Shown here: positions 1-34,652 of the stretch, piece by piece
Numbering within the stretch: position 1 is the first letter of the stretch
Layout: each line of letters opens with the position of its first letter
From: Rhea pennata
Taxonomy: Eukaryota; Chordata; Aves; Rheiformes; Rheidae
Assembly (NCBI RefSeq): GCF_028389875.1
Contig: NC_084674.1
Location: 10,821,501-10,885,500, forward strand
DNA length: 64,000 nt
Direction of reading: 5' to 3'
Translations under genes and position numbers: made by a program
Notes under the pieces: model-generated
Seen by the model: the letters and a program-made list of their open reading frames with translations, nothing else
Told to the model about the DNA's origin: nothing
Databases searched by the model: none

Positions 1-418
1 ACTGAAAATGCAGTGTTTGAGCCAGGAAAAGTCTGGTCCATGCCTTCAGGAGAACAGACTATTTATGTATGCACATACAGGACTTGAGTATTTCCAAAAT
101 GAGAAGTCTTCCTAAAGAAGTTTCTCCCTCTGTTCAAAAACACTTATATCCAATACTACTTTTGTGGACAAAAGTAGAACTTAAAAAAAAAAAGTTATCC
201 TTAGCTCTCAGTGAGTCCTGAATGCCTCAGGATAAGGTGTAATACACATTTACTGTTAGAAGGTACTACACTCTTTTAGAGCAAGCATAAAGAAAACTCA
301 AATATCTTCAGCACAGCAGAATTAGAGCCTTAACTTCTTTTGTCCCTACCTGGAGAGATTATGTCTCTCCAAGCCCAGTTAAAAAAAAAAAATCCCAACA
401 AGAACTTCTACATACTAC

Positions 419-17475
<17,057 letters not shown>

Positions 17476-20400
17476 CTTAAGGAAAGAGAAAGGTAAACTC
17501 TTAACCACAGCACTCCTATTGTGCGGGGATATTCCCAACTCCAGTAACTCATTTCTCACCCTAAGTACCACATGAAAACTAGCAAACACGCATAGCCAGA
17601 TGCCCCGAGACAGATGCTTTAGTTTTACAAGGCATCTTGTGCTAATACACATTTATCTAATTAACCTGCAGCAGCTCAGAGAAGTCTGAAGGATACCCAC
17701 ACATAACTAAGACACCTATTTAAAGAGTTCACTGCCACGAGAAATCTTCTTCCAGCATTGTATTTAACACAGATAAGGCCAGTCCAGTAACACACTAAAT
17801 CAAGTCACACTGTTTCATTTGTTCACAGCATGCAGTATTAGTGACAGCAGCCATGGATCAATATCTGTGGCCCTGTTCTGCAGTCACAGAGGCGGGAGAA
17901 TGAAGCAGCATGTTCTGGCAGGCCAGGCAGTCCTATTCTAATCAGCTAATGGGAAGCACAACGGAAGAGCATCAGATGCAGCGTTCAGCCACGCTGCTAT
18001 TAGGACTAGGACAGCCCTATTGATTTGAACCTAACAAGCAAAAGGAAATGAGCACTGGAATTAAGAGATTCCTCAAACTGGGAACTAGAGACATAGAAAA
18101 GGAGAACTCTGGAAATGGGAGAGGCAACTGCAGCATCACTACTTGATACCTCTTTGTTATGGGAAGAGGTTAGCATGAAACATGCTATGTATGAAAACAA
18201 GAGAGAAAGAAAAAGAAAACAGAAGATCAGGGAGAAAGTGAGAGCAAGGAAAAAAAAATCCACTTGAGAACATTAGAAAGCTCTAGCGTTTGCTTCCTGA
18301 CTGCATTCTCCTCTCTCTGTTATTGGCATATCTTGTTTAAACCCAGAAATAATTTCTGCAATGAGTATTCTGTTAAGACACTAATTAGTCCTGATACAGG
18401 GTAAACAGATTTCAGCTATAACACTGCCAGCTGCTGAGATGGTCATGAAAAACAAAAGTGAAACAGAACAAGATTAGGGAACTCGGTACTACTAGATCAA
18501 GCTGTGAAGGGGAAGAAAAAGTGACAAACACCACTGATATACATGAAGACTATAATTCTAAATAAAACAGGCATGAAAAACAAAACCACTTATGTAGTTT
18601 TTCAGTGATTTGATCAAGTGGAACCACAACACAAATATTTGATTAGACACTAGACTTCAACAGCCTGCCTGCAAATGGAAGTTAGTTCAGGCTCTCAGCA
18701 GTGCTACACCTCAATGTAATGGTGCTCTACAAGTCCAATTCCAATTCCCACCAAAATCAGAAGGAAATGGAGCAGATCTTAACACCACTCTTTGCTGCTA
18801 TATGACAGTAGTGTACATACCACAAATTTATGCAGAGGTTCAGTGCTAATGCATCGGACCAGGCTCACAGAAAACAGGAGTATCAAACATAAGGGAAACA
18901 CATGAGGCAGTTCTTGCTGAATATACAATTCATGGGGTCTTTAAGCCACAAATGTTGCTGTAATAGACTACTAAAGAAAATACTCTTAAAACATTCATCA
19001 CTGTTTAGTGGTAACAAGCACATGCTAATAGTGTTCACCGCTATTATTATTAAATGCAACAATTCTGTAGAAGTCAGCAACACAGAGGCTCCTGCAGAGC
19101 CAGAGCTAAACAGAAGAAAAACCCAAACCTCCTGTCTCTCAATGATTTTGACAAATTTTCAAGCCAGCTCTGTGTGACAGCACTAATAAGACTATTCACT
19201 CAGTTGCTGACTCAATGAAGTTTCTCCACAAGCCACCCAAGAATGAGCTAAGTATCTCTGTAAGCTCAGCACTCACCTTTTCCTGCTGAAGAGCTGGCAA
19301 CACTAACTGCTCAGTCAATACTCTGTATCTCTCTACAGGACACATTCTTAACCCTTTCCCAGGTGACTGCTGACTGTATGTCCACGGTGACCAAAGGAAG
19401 AACGCCCTTGTTAATGCATCTTCTTTGACTCAGACAGGCCCTTTACCAGATACAGTCAAATGAATCTTGCACCTAACTGTAAGAAGCTCCATTAGTTCTT
19501 TAAAGCTGGAAAACACAGACTGAGTGATTAGCTTGCCCAATTTTTCTGCTTACAGCTTACAAATACTTGACTTCAGCACCACAGCTGGGCTTTCAGAAGC
19601 ACATAGTCATCTTGCTACCCACTTAGAAATACATTAGCGGACACAGCTTTCAGGAGGAAAACTTTTCTGAAAAATAAGTCTCGAGGATGCCAAGCTGAGA
19701 ACCCAGAGAGAACACTACAGGTGCTATCTGCTGCTACAGTGAAGCTTGCATGACAGCTAGCTGCCACTGAGCGGGATGCACCCACCTCTCAGCAAAGGTC
19801 CTGCCTACTTTCTTGCTCCTGCATTGGTGCTTATTATGGTGCAACAGCTCAGGGAATCAAGTCATAGGAAGCTATTTGCTTTCTGTTAATTGTGTCAAGG
19901 GAGAGAGCAGGGAGACAAGCTGGGCCACTATTTTCAGCAGCAGTTATCCATTAGCCCTAACAGCTATGCAATGTCACCAGATTACATCCTGATAAGACTC
20001 ATATATTACTTTTGGGAGTCCAACCCTTCAGCTGAGAGCTGCTCATATGTACTCTGCTCCTCTGCAGCAGAGGCCAGAAACCCCAGTGCATAAGCAACAA
20101 CCCCAAAGATCAGAACTCCACCACCAAATCTTCACCTACCTCTTCCAGCCATCAGGAAGGTGAACATACATAGCATGAATTCTTTAGATACAAATCCTTG
20201 GCCTGCTCAGTTGCTCCATCTTAAATGGTTCTCTTCAGCAATCATCAAAATCAAAAGCCTACTAGTCTGCTCTTGCAAGTCTTCTCCTGTCACAAGCTGC
20301 TGGAAGTAAGCTCTCTTTCCTTTGTCTACCATGGAGAGTCTTCGCTGTTATCCAGATAAGTTTATTACACTGAGAGTTACTAATGCCTAGAACAGTGAAA

Positions 20401-21500
20401 TGCTTACCCAGACCACTATAGCACCTGAAGTTCCAATCACAGATTAGAACCTCCGTGCAACCACATCATCTATTAAGCATAGTTCCCGCTCCAAAAAAGC
20501 AACTTCCTTTATAGTTTTAGAACTTGCAGAATCTGCTTTCCAGTACTGGCAATGAGAAAGGAGCTAAAGATACCACTGGTAAAAGAGCAGGCAGCACTAA
20601 GTTTCTTTCAGAACCACCTGCGCAATTAAGGAGAGGGAGCGGGAAAATCAGGCTGAACAAATCACTCACATTCTTGTCAGTTTGAAGGCATCTTAAGGGT
20701 TTTCAAGTAAAAGAATCAAACTGCTTAAAAACTGCACTTCACAAAACTCTGTGCAGAAGCAGAGGTACCAGATCCAGCTGGAAATTCAGCAAAGTAACTT
20801 CGTATTCAGAGAGATTTTATTAATACTCAGAAGATCAGGGGGGACAGACAATAAAAACTGTTCCTGACTGAAGTTTCCTTTACAACTCAAGAGTGCAGTT
20901 GCTGCTTTTACTGTTATTATATCAATTTACGTATTCCGTTGAACTAGTAGATATCTGTTAAAAATAGAAAATATCCATCCTTACTTGGCAGTATGTGTTT
21001 TTAACACTGTATTTTAAAAATGAAGTAAGAGCGTCCAAGCAATAAGCTTTCAATACAGGAATGTAATTCCTCCCTGCCTAGGGTAACTACATTTTCCAGG
21101 AAATAAGTTCAAGAAACTCTTGAAAATCATGAGCACATATGGTTAGTTCATAAAACTTAGACTGAGGTTACTGAAAACACACACACAACTTGCAGCATGT
21201 GGACAATCTGGACTCACCAGTCACCATGTTGCATGTATTTCTGCTGCTCTTGTCCTGAGCTCTTAGACTTGTAACGTTCTGGAGAAGACAGAACAAAGAA
21301 GCCCTTTCCATCCCCAGTTCCTCTTTCTTTATTAAAAACCATTTTTTAAAGATTTCATTGGTTAAAAAAAAATCAGAAAAGGAAAATATGATCATCTAGA
21401 GGTTCTTATTTAAGGCTTGTGAGATGCCCAATTTCTAACGGATTTGTTCCTTGGTCTGAGTACAGGTCAAGGAAAGCTGGCGCTGGCATGCGCGCGCCTG
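17476..21500. other. QRICH1 5' intron, nothing supported
   Basis: AT-rich sequence between the first coding exon and the CpG island. Scattered short frames have no coding character. A donor-like GTGAGT on the minus strand near 21213-21218 could end a non-coding exon, but this is not decisive. Confidence 0.5.
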
Positions 21501-21559
21501 CCAAGCACCCAGCCGCCGCTGACACTGGAGTTACTGGAAGGCAGAACTTAGAACAAGGC

Positions 21560-22620
21560 AGCAGCAGTGACAGGAGCCAGAGTCCCTCCCTGCTCCCCCG
21601 CCCCCCGCAGGTGCTCCAGGCGCAGCGCCTCCGCGGCTGCGGCCAGGCCCCCCGCAGCGCCCAGGCCCCGCCGCCACCAGCGGCGGCCCGGCCTCGCCCC
21701 CGCCGCGAGAAGGGGGCGCCGAGCCCGCGGCGCCAGCACAGCCCCTCCGGCCATCCCCGCGCCCAGGGCCGCCGCCGCCTTGGCGGCCCCGCGGGAGGCG
21801 CCGCGCCCCCCCCCCCCCGTCCCCCGCGGGAGCCATGTTGGGGGAATCGCCGGCGACGGCGGCCGCCGAGGGCCGCGCCGCGCCGAGGCGGAGGCCGCGC
21901 CTTCTGGCGCGCGCGCGCTCCCGCCGCCGCCGCCGCGCGTGCCCGCAGGAAAGGGGCCGCCCCCGGGGGGGAGGCGGGGACGCGCCCGGCCCGGGAGCAG
22001 GGTGCCGGGGGGGGGGGGGGGGGGGGGGGAGAGGGGGGCCGCGCGCGCGCGCCCCCGCGGGGCAGACAGAGTGCGCGCGCCCGGCAGGCGGGGCCGCGCC
22101 GCGGAGCCGAGCCGAGCCGCGCCGCCCCCTCCCCCTCCCCGCCGGGCCCGCGCCGCCCCCGGAACCGCCGCCGCCTCCCCCCGCGCGCGACGGGAGGCCC
22201 CGCCCGGCCCGGCCCCGCCGCCGCGCGCCCCCCCGGCCCGGCGGCCCCGCTGCGCCGCCGCGTGGCCCGGCCCCGCCTCACCCCGGCCCCGCCGTCGCCG
22301 CTGCCTCGCGCCGCCGCCGCCTCGGCCCCGAGTCTTTTCCCCTCACAGCTCCCTGGGCGCCATCTTACATTCAACCCCCCGCAGCCAATCAGCGCGCGGC
22401 CCCGGACTCGCGAGAGCGCGGCCCCCAAGCCCCGCGAGAACTCCGCGGCGGGGGCCGCCCCACGCCTTAAAGGGGCCGCGCCGCGGCCGGCGCCGCGGGC
22501 CGGGGGCGGCCGCCGGGGGGCGCCCCGCGCGCCGTGCTCGGCGCTGCGCGCCCGTGGGCAGGGCACCCGCGGCGCTGCGGGCGTCGGGCCGGGCCGGGCC
22601 TCACGCCCAGCCCCATGAGC
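21560..22620 (-). promoter_or_regulatory. QRICH1: CpG-island promoter of QRICH1
   Basis: An abrupt change from AT-rich to extremely GC- and CpG-rich sequence. A CCAAT box lies at about 22385-22389. On the minus strand a YY1-type AAGATGGCG element lies at about 22358-22366, just downstream of it as read for a minus-strand gene. This is the usual arrangement around a housekeeping start site, so transcription probably begins near 22.35 kb. Long open frames cross this block in several frames on both strands, but they are Arg/Pro/Gly/Ala-only and reflect base composition. Confidence 0.75.
22007..22029. repeat. 23-base G homopolymer in CpG island
   Basis: An uninterrupted run of G inside the QRICH1 promoter island. 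It could form G-quadruplex structure, and its exact length is likely to be unreliable in any assembly. Confidence 0.85.
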
Positions 22621-24140
22621 CCGCGGGCAGGGCCGTGCATGGCCCTGTGGGGCTGGGCCTGGGGGACCTGACCAGCCCCGTAGGGCTGGGGGCAGGCCCG
22701 GCCCCAGATGTTCCCAGCTCCGTGGGGCCAGGCCCAGGGACTAGCATGGTCCTGTAGGGCTGGGGACGTGTGGGGCTGAAGACCATCAAGGGACAGGACC
22801 AGGGACACAAGCAGCCCCACAGGGCTTGGGGTCAGGCGCGCTCCAGGCCCCTCGGGGGGCTGCGCCCCATGGAGATGGCCCACATGCGGCTGGTGGGGGC
22901 GGGCCGGCACGGGGCCAGCCCCAGCCCGCGGCGGCCGTGGGGCGACGCCAGCATCGCCCTGGGCTGGCGCCTGCAGGTGCCTCTGCCCCCCGGGCCCCTG
23001 GCCGGCGCTCATCGAGCAGCCCCGCTAATGAAGGCGCCGCGGCGCGGCCCCTGCTCCATGCGCCGCCGACGGCTCGCCCCAGCCGGCGGCTCAGCCCTGG
23101 GCAGGGACAGCCGAGACTCCTCATGGCGCCGGGGCCTTTGCCGTGAGGAGCCCCCTCCTCCTCCCCCCTGCCCCGAGGCGCCGACCCGATGCCGAAGGTG
23201 GATGGAGGCAAGGTGCAGCCCCGGCGGCGGGCTGTGGGTGAGCACGAGCTGCGCCGCGGAGGCTGCAGGGGCCTCCGGACCATTACAGGCCTCCAAGCTG
23301 GGCTGTGCCGGCGTCCCGGCCCTCCCGGCGCCCGGTGCTGGGGCTCGGCGGGCGGCGGGGGCACCGTCCCCACGCCTGGGGCAAAGGGTCCCCGCGCCCT
23401 GGGCCAGGGACCGGGCTGCTTTAACTCGCCCATGTGCTCGGGCGCAGCCGCCCCGTCCCCACTGCCGCTTAAGGTGGCCCGTGGGGCAAGGCAGAGCCTC
23501 CTGCCGCCCCACGGCAGGGCCAGAGTCCCCAGCGCCTGGCCCACAGGGCCGGGGGGCCGTGCCGGGAGCCCGGATGCACCCGCCGCAGCCCCCAGCCCGG
23601 GGCTGGGCAGGGGCCGCCCCGCTCGAGTCCACCTTAACCGGGGCCGGAGCGCGGGTGCTGTTTGTACACAATGCGCACACCATCCGGCCGCAGGCACTGG
23701 GCTTCCTGCACCCTGCCCGCCTCGGCCCTCCTGCCCCGCACACTCCACCCCATCCAGCTCCACGTCCGCCCCAGGCCCCCGCAGGCAGCGAGGACCTGGC
23801 TCTGTCCTGTCCCCAGGGAAGCCCCGGCCCCTCGGACACCCTCGGGGGGGAGGGGGAGCAGCTCTGCTCCCTCCCAGCCCCAGGAGCTGCTGCGCCAGGA
23901 GCAGCCCCTGGGAGAAGGGCTCCTCTCCAGGGGGGTGCTGAGATGGCCCCAGCCCAGGTAGACAGAGGTAAGGCCCTCCCCAAGGTGCACCAGCCCCACA
24001 GCGTGGGCACAGGAAGGGCCCCAAACTCCGGGCAGGCCCTGAACTGTTGCGTGCTGAGCAGACCGACCGACCCTCTCCCACGTTTCCCAGCCACCCCAGG
24101 CTGCGGTGGGGACAGGACTCAGCGACAGTGCAGACACGGG
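22621..24140. other. GC-rich gap between QRICH1 and QARS1, unresolved
   Basis: About 1.5 kb of GC-rich sequence. The part at ~22620-22860 has degenerate GGGCTGGGG/CCCCGTAGGG-like units. Long frames are open on both strands and are mostly compositional. A few stretches are less GC-biased than their surroundings (for example ~23640-23710), but I could not build a consistent spliced gene, so no gene is called. Confidence 0.5.
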
Positions 24141-24156
24141 GGCTCTGATGCTCCAG

Positions 24157-24162
24157 TTTATT
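24157..24162 (-). terminator. QARS1: QARS1 poly(A) signal (AATAAA)
   Basis: A canonical AATAAA on the minus strand about 200 bases downstream of the QARS1 stop codon. It marks the 3' end of that transcript. Confidence 0.85.
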
Positions 24163-24362
24163 GAGGTGATGCTGTCCTGTATGCTGCGCGGCCCTGCGGG
24201 GTCGCGCTAAGGCAGCTGTGGCTCTTGCACTGTGTGCGGACGGGGCCCTGCCCGGCTCTGCAGGGCAGCACTGCGCTGGGGTGCATCCCCACTGCGCTGG
24301 GGTGCATCCCCACAGCCAGGGGTGCAGGAGAGCCTCAAGCGGCAGTGGAGGCAGCAGGTTCT

Positions 24363-31790
<7,428 letters not shown>

Positions 31791-32010
31791 GCTGCCGCCG
31801 CCGCCACCGCCCGGCCGGGGGGCGGGACCACGCCTGGCCAATCGGGGCGGGAAGGGCGGGAACCCGGAGAAAGTCTCACCAATCAGCGGCGCGCGCCTCC
31901 CAACTCGGCCAATAGAAAGGCGAGGTCCCCAACGGTCTCCGCGAATAGGCGCGCGGGGGGCGGGGCCGAGAGTGCGGCCGGTTGCATCATTTAAAGAGCC
32001 CGGCGGAACC
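31791..32010 (-). promoter_or_regulatory. QARS1: QARS1 promoter: three CCAAT boxes and an ATF4-type element
   Basis: GC-rich sequence directly upstream of the QARS1 ATG. CCAAT cores occur on the plus strand at 31838-31842, 31879-31883 and 31909-31913, which is the inverted orientation for this gene; such spacing is typical of NF-Y-driven housekeeping promoters. Further out, 31982-31989 reads TTGCATCA, the C/EBP-ATF (amino-acid response) core bound by ATF4 heterodimers. A TTTAAA overlaps its edge. The factor assignments are inference from motif identity. Confidence 0.6.
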
Positions 32011-32470
32011 GAGGGACACGTGGTGGGACCAGGGCGGGGCCTCGGGGAAGGGGGCGGGGCCTCGTGGAGGGGCGGGGCCAGGGCCGGGCGCCCCGCCCCT
32101 TGCCTGGCCCCGCCCCCGGGCCGTGGCGTCCGCCCTTCCGTGTCCGTTCCCGCGTCCTCGCTGGGGCCTGTGTCCCCCGCCCGGGCCCCATATCCCCCCT
32201 TGTGTCCTTCCCCGGGCCCCATATCCCCCCCAGCCCTTCTCCGTGCCCCCCGCCCCGTGTCCCCACAATGTCCCCGCCGGGCCCCATGCCAAGCCCCACG
32301 TCCCCCCCCAGCCCTGCCGTTCCCGCCCCGGCGGCCTCCCCAGCGACAGCCCCTGCTTGGGGGGCCCGCGGGCCGGGCTGGCGGGACGCTCCCGCCGGGT
32401 CGTCCCCTCCCGGGCGGCCCCCGGTGCCCCATCGCGCTGCACCACCAGCAGGCGGGGCGGCTGCCAAAGC
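32011..32470. other. GC-rich intergenic spacer, QARS1 to EDSP-like gene
   Basis: A short spacer of C-rich, imperfectly repeated sequence (CCCCATATCCCCCC-like units at about 32186-32330). No gene is visible. It separates the QARS1 promoter from the 3' end of the next gene. Confidence 0.55.
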
Positions 32471-32472
32471 CG

Positions 32473-32478
32473 TTTATT
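32473..32478 (-). terminator. EDSP-like gene poly(A) signal (AATAAA)
   Basis: A canonical AATAAA on the minus strand about 90 bases after the stop codon of the crystallin/aerolysin gene. It implies a very short 3' UTR and supports this being an expressed gene. Confidence 0.8.
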
Positions 32479-32563
32479 GAAGCCACCGCGAGCAGTGGGC
32501 CGCACCAGCGGTGGCGTGGGGCCTGGCGCATCCAGGGGGCTTGGCACCCAGCAGGCACCTGCG

Positions 32564-34027
32564 CTACCCCACAGCGGGTGCCCGCGGCGTCCCTGTGGCC
32601 TCCTCTGGCGCGGGAGCCTCCTTGTCCCCCGTGGTGGGCACCTGCTGGGTGCCTGCGGCATCCTGGTCCCCCATGGCAGGCACCTGCTGGGTCCCCAGGG
32701 CCTCCTTGTCCCCCATGGCGGGCTCCTGCTGGGTCCCCAGGGCTTTCTTGTTCCCTGTGGTGGGTGCCTGCTGGGTCCCTGGGGCCTCCTGGAGCCCCGC
32801 GGTGGGCACCTGCTGGGTCCCCAGGGCTTCCTTGTTCCCCGTGGTGGGCACCTGCTGAGTCCTCAGGGCCTCCTGGTGCCTCGCAGCCTCCTGGTGCCCC
32901 ACAGCAGGTGCCTCCTGGTCCCCCATGGTGGGTGCCTGGTGGGTCCGCAGGACCTCCTTGTCCCCCGTGGCCTCCTGGTCCCCCACTGTAGGCACCTCCT
33001 GGTCCCCCGCGGCAGGCGCCTGCTGGGTCCCCGGGGCCGGCAGGGGCTTCACGGTGTAGCGGGCGCAGATGTTGGTGCCCGAGACGCTGCGGTACTCGCC
33101 CAGCTCGGTGCGGACGGTCTCGTTCTGGGTGATGGTGAGGAGCACGGGGACGGAGAGCGTCACCTCCTTGCGCAGCACGTGGACGGTGAGGGCGGTGCGG
33201 GGGGGGATGGCGGCGGGCAGCTGCACCGCCACCCGCTCGCGGCGCGTGCTGCACTCGCTGCGCCCCTTCTGCACCGTGAAGACGTTGGCGGCCTCCACGG
33301 CCAGCGTGAAGGAGAGCCCGGCCTTGAGGCTGGTGGCGTTGCTGAAGCGGAAGCTCTGCCAGAGCGCCGTGCTGTACTCCCGGGCGCTGCTGGCCGCCAG
33401 CGCCTGCTCCCACGCCGTCTCGTTCACCCCCACGATCTCGTCCACCAGCACCTCCCGCTCCGCCTCCACCCGCCGCCGCTCCCACAGCAGCCGCGCCGAC
33501 ACCAGCGGCTTCCCGGGCCGCAGCGGGCGCAGGTGCGACAGCCGCCCCTGCAGGCCCTGCTGGGGCTCGTAGCGCGCCAGGCGCTCGCCGGGCCAGGCCA
33601 GGCAGTGGCGGCCGCCGCCGCCGGGGTGCTGGTAGAGCAGCCAGACCCCCCGCTGCACCACGTGCGAGGCCACGCGGTCGTTGAAGTAGCCGTAGGCCAG
33701 GTTGGTCTCCTCGGTCACCACCTTGCGGGCGCCCTGGAAGTGGGGCCGCTCGTAGAGGGTGATCTGGGGCTCCGCCAGGTCGTGGTGCACCAGGCGCAGG
33801 GACGAGAAGCTGCGCGGCCGCCCCACCGCCGGGTACTCGCCCTCCTCGAAGGCGTGCGCCTCCCCCTCGTACTTGGGGCCCGTGTAGGCGATCCAGGGCT
33901 GCCCCACCACCTTCAGCGAGGCGATGCAGTCGCCAAAGTCCAGCTCGTGCAGGTCGGGCACGTCGCAGCTGAACTCCCGGCTCAGCCCCTCGAAGTCGGC
34001 GCGCTCGTACACCGTGACGCGGTTCAT
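32564..34027 (-). CDS. EDSP/EP37-like beta/gamma-crystallin plus aerolysin-fold protein with repeat tail
   Basis: A single uninterrupted 487-codon frame with its ATG at 34027 and TAG at 32564-32566; no intron is needed. Residues ~1-87 and ~88-174 are two beta/gamma-crystallin domains, with Greek-key openings VTVYERADFEG and ITLYERPHFQG. Residues ~175-330 match the aerolysin/ETX-MTX2 beta-pore fold in composition and order: Ser/Thr-rich alternating strands, a middle AVEAANVFTVQKG segment, a VLLTITQNETVRTELGEY stretch and a closing YTVKPLP. This architecture is known from amphibian EP37/EDSP and Bombina beta-gamma-CAT alpha subunits, which are host proteins of epidermis, secretion and endolysosomal membranes. 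Residues 331-487 are Gln/Glu/Lys-rich repeats not expected from that architecture. There is no signal peptide or membrane segment at the N-terminus, which fits the family. It looks whole. The exact ortholog group is inference. Confidence 0.87.
   Translation of the reverse strand: MNRVTVYERADFEGLSREFSCDVPDLHELDFGDCIASLKVVGQPWIAYTGPKYEGEAHAFEEGEYPAVGRPRSFSSLRLVHHDLAEPQITLYERPHFQGARKVVTEETNLAYGYFNDRVASHVVQRGVWLLYQHPGGGGRHCLAWPGERLARYEPQQGLQGRLSHLRPLRPGKPLVSARLLWERRRVEAEREVLVDEIVGVNETAWEQALAASSAREYSTALWQSFRFSNATSLKAGLSFTLAVEAANVFTVQKGRSECSTRRERVAVQLPAAIPPRTALTVHVLRKEVTLSVPVLLTITQNETVRTELGEYRSVSGTNICARYTVKPLPAPGTQQAPAAGDQEVPTVGDQEATGDKEVLRTHQAPTMGDQEAPAVGHQEAARHQEALRTQQVPTTGNKEALGTQQVPTAGLQEAPGTQQAPTTGNKKALGTQQEPAMGDKEALGTQQVPAMGDQDAAGTQQVPTTGDKEAPAPEEATGTPRAPAVG
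32621..33037 (-). repeat. In-frame 42-bp coding minisatellite (repeat tail)
   Basis: The last third of the EDSP-like protein consists of units with the pattern E-A-L-G-T-Q-Q-V-P-T-T-G-N/D-K/Q. Six consecutive 14-residue copies span residues ~386-469, preceded by shorter 6- and 8-residue variants from residue 331. On DNA this is a 42-bp tandem repeat kept in frame. Units carry at least two adjacent Gln, a Lys or Gln at the end and a Glu at the start. This recalls involucrin-like transglutaminase substrates (inference). Confidence 0.85.
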
Positions 34028-34240
34028 GGCGGCGGCGGTGCCGCTCGCCCGCCGACGCCGCTCGCCCGCCCGCCGACGGCCCCCTCCGCGCCGCCTCCCC
34101 GGCGCACCGCGCTCTTATCCAGCTGCCGCGGGGCGGGCGGCCCCGGGGACCGGCCCCGCCGGAAAGTCCGGGCACGCGGCGCTCCAGCCCGGACGAGTCA
34201 CCGCCAATTAGCGCTTCCGCCCTGCCCGCGCTAATTACGG
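34028..34240 (-). promoter_or_regulatory. Putative promoter of the EDSP-like gene
   Basis: A GATAAG/TATA-like sequence lies at about 34124-34129, some 95 bases before the ATG. An E-box CAGCTG is next to it. Further out are a one-mismatch kappaB-like GGAAAGTCCG at 34161-34170, a GAGTCA half AP-1 site at 34195-34200, a CCAAT at 34204-34208, and two homeodomain-type TAATTA/CAATTA cores at about 34205-34211 and 34231-34237. AT-rich motif clusters stand out in this GC-rich stretch. Functional meaning is inference. Confidence 0.4.
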
Positions 34241-34523
34241 CCGCTGGCGGGGCAGGAGCGGCCGGCTCGGCCCCCCCGCGCACGCAGGGAGGGATGGCGC
34301 AACGCGGCCCCTCGCCCTCGCCCGGCTCCGACACCTCATCCCCGCGGGGGCGGCGGTGAGACGGGGAGCCCCGGAGCCGGGACAGGCAGCCGAGACGCCC
34401 TGCTCCAGCTCCCGCCATCCAGCTGTGCACCCCCCCCCCCAAAACACCTGGCCGGGGCAGGCCCACGGCCGCCCCGTCCCCGTCGCGCCCCACAGCGCCC
34501 GGGGGTGTGCCAGGGTCTCCCAA

Positions 34524-34529
34524 TTTATT
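34524..34529 (-). terminator. SLC6A8: SLC6A8-like poly(A) signal (AATAAA)
   Basis: A canonical signal on the minus strand about 290 bases downstream of the transporter stop codon. It gives a compact 3' UTR that ends roughly 500 bases before the EDSP-like ATG. Confidence 0.8.
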
Positions 34530-34623
34530 GCCAGATGTCGGGGCGGTCGGGGTTACACCAGACAAACGCTACGGGAAGCGGTTAGTGAGCGAGGCGCTGC
34601 CCGGGCGGCGCGGGGCGCGGGCG

Positions 34624-34652
34624 GGCGGACGGACGGACGGACGGACGGACGG
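34624..34652. repeat. (GGAC)n short tandem repeat in SLC6A8-like 3' UTR
   Basis: About seven copies of GGAC in tandem, inside the predicted 3' untranslated region of the transporter. Confidence 0.85.

Noticed and set aside
21406-22757. Several 200-400 codon open frames on both strands across the CpG island
   Set aside because: They are almost purely Arg/Pro/Gly/Ala, open in most frames at once, and coincide with the QRICH1 promoter; stop codons are simply rare in such GC-rich DNA.
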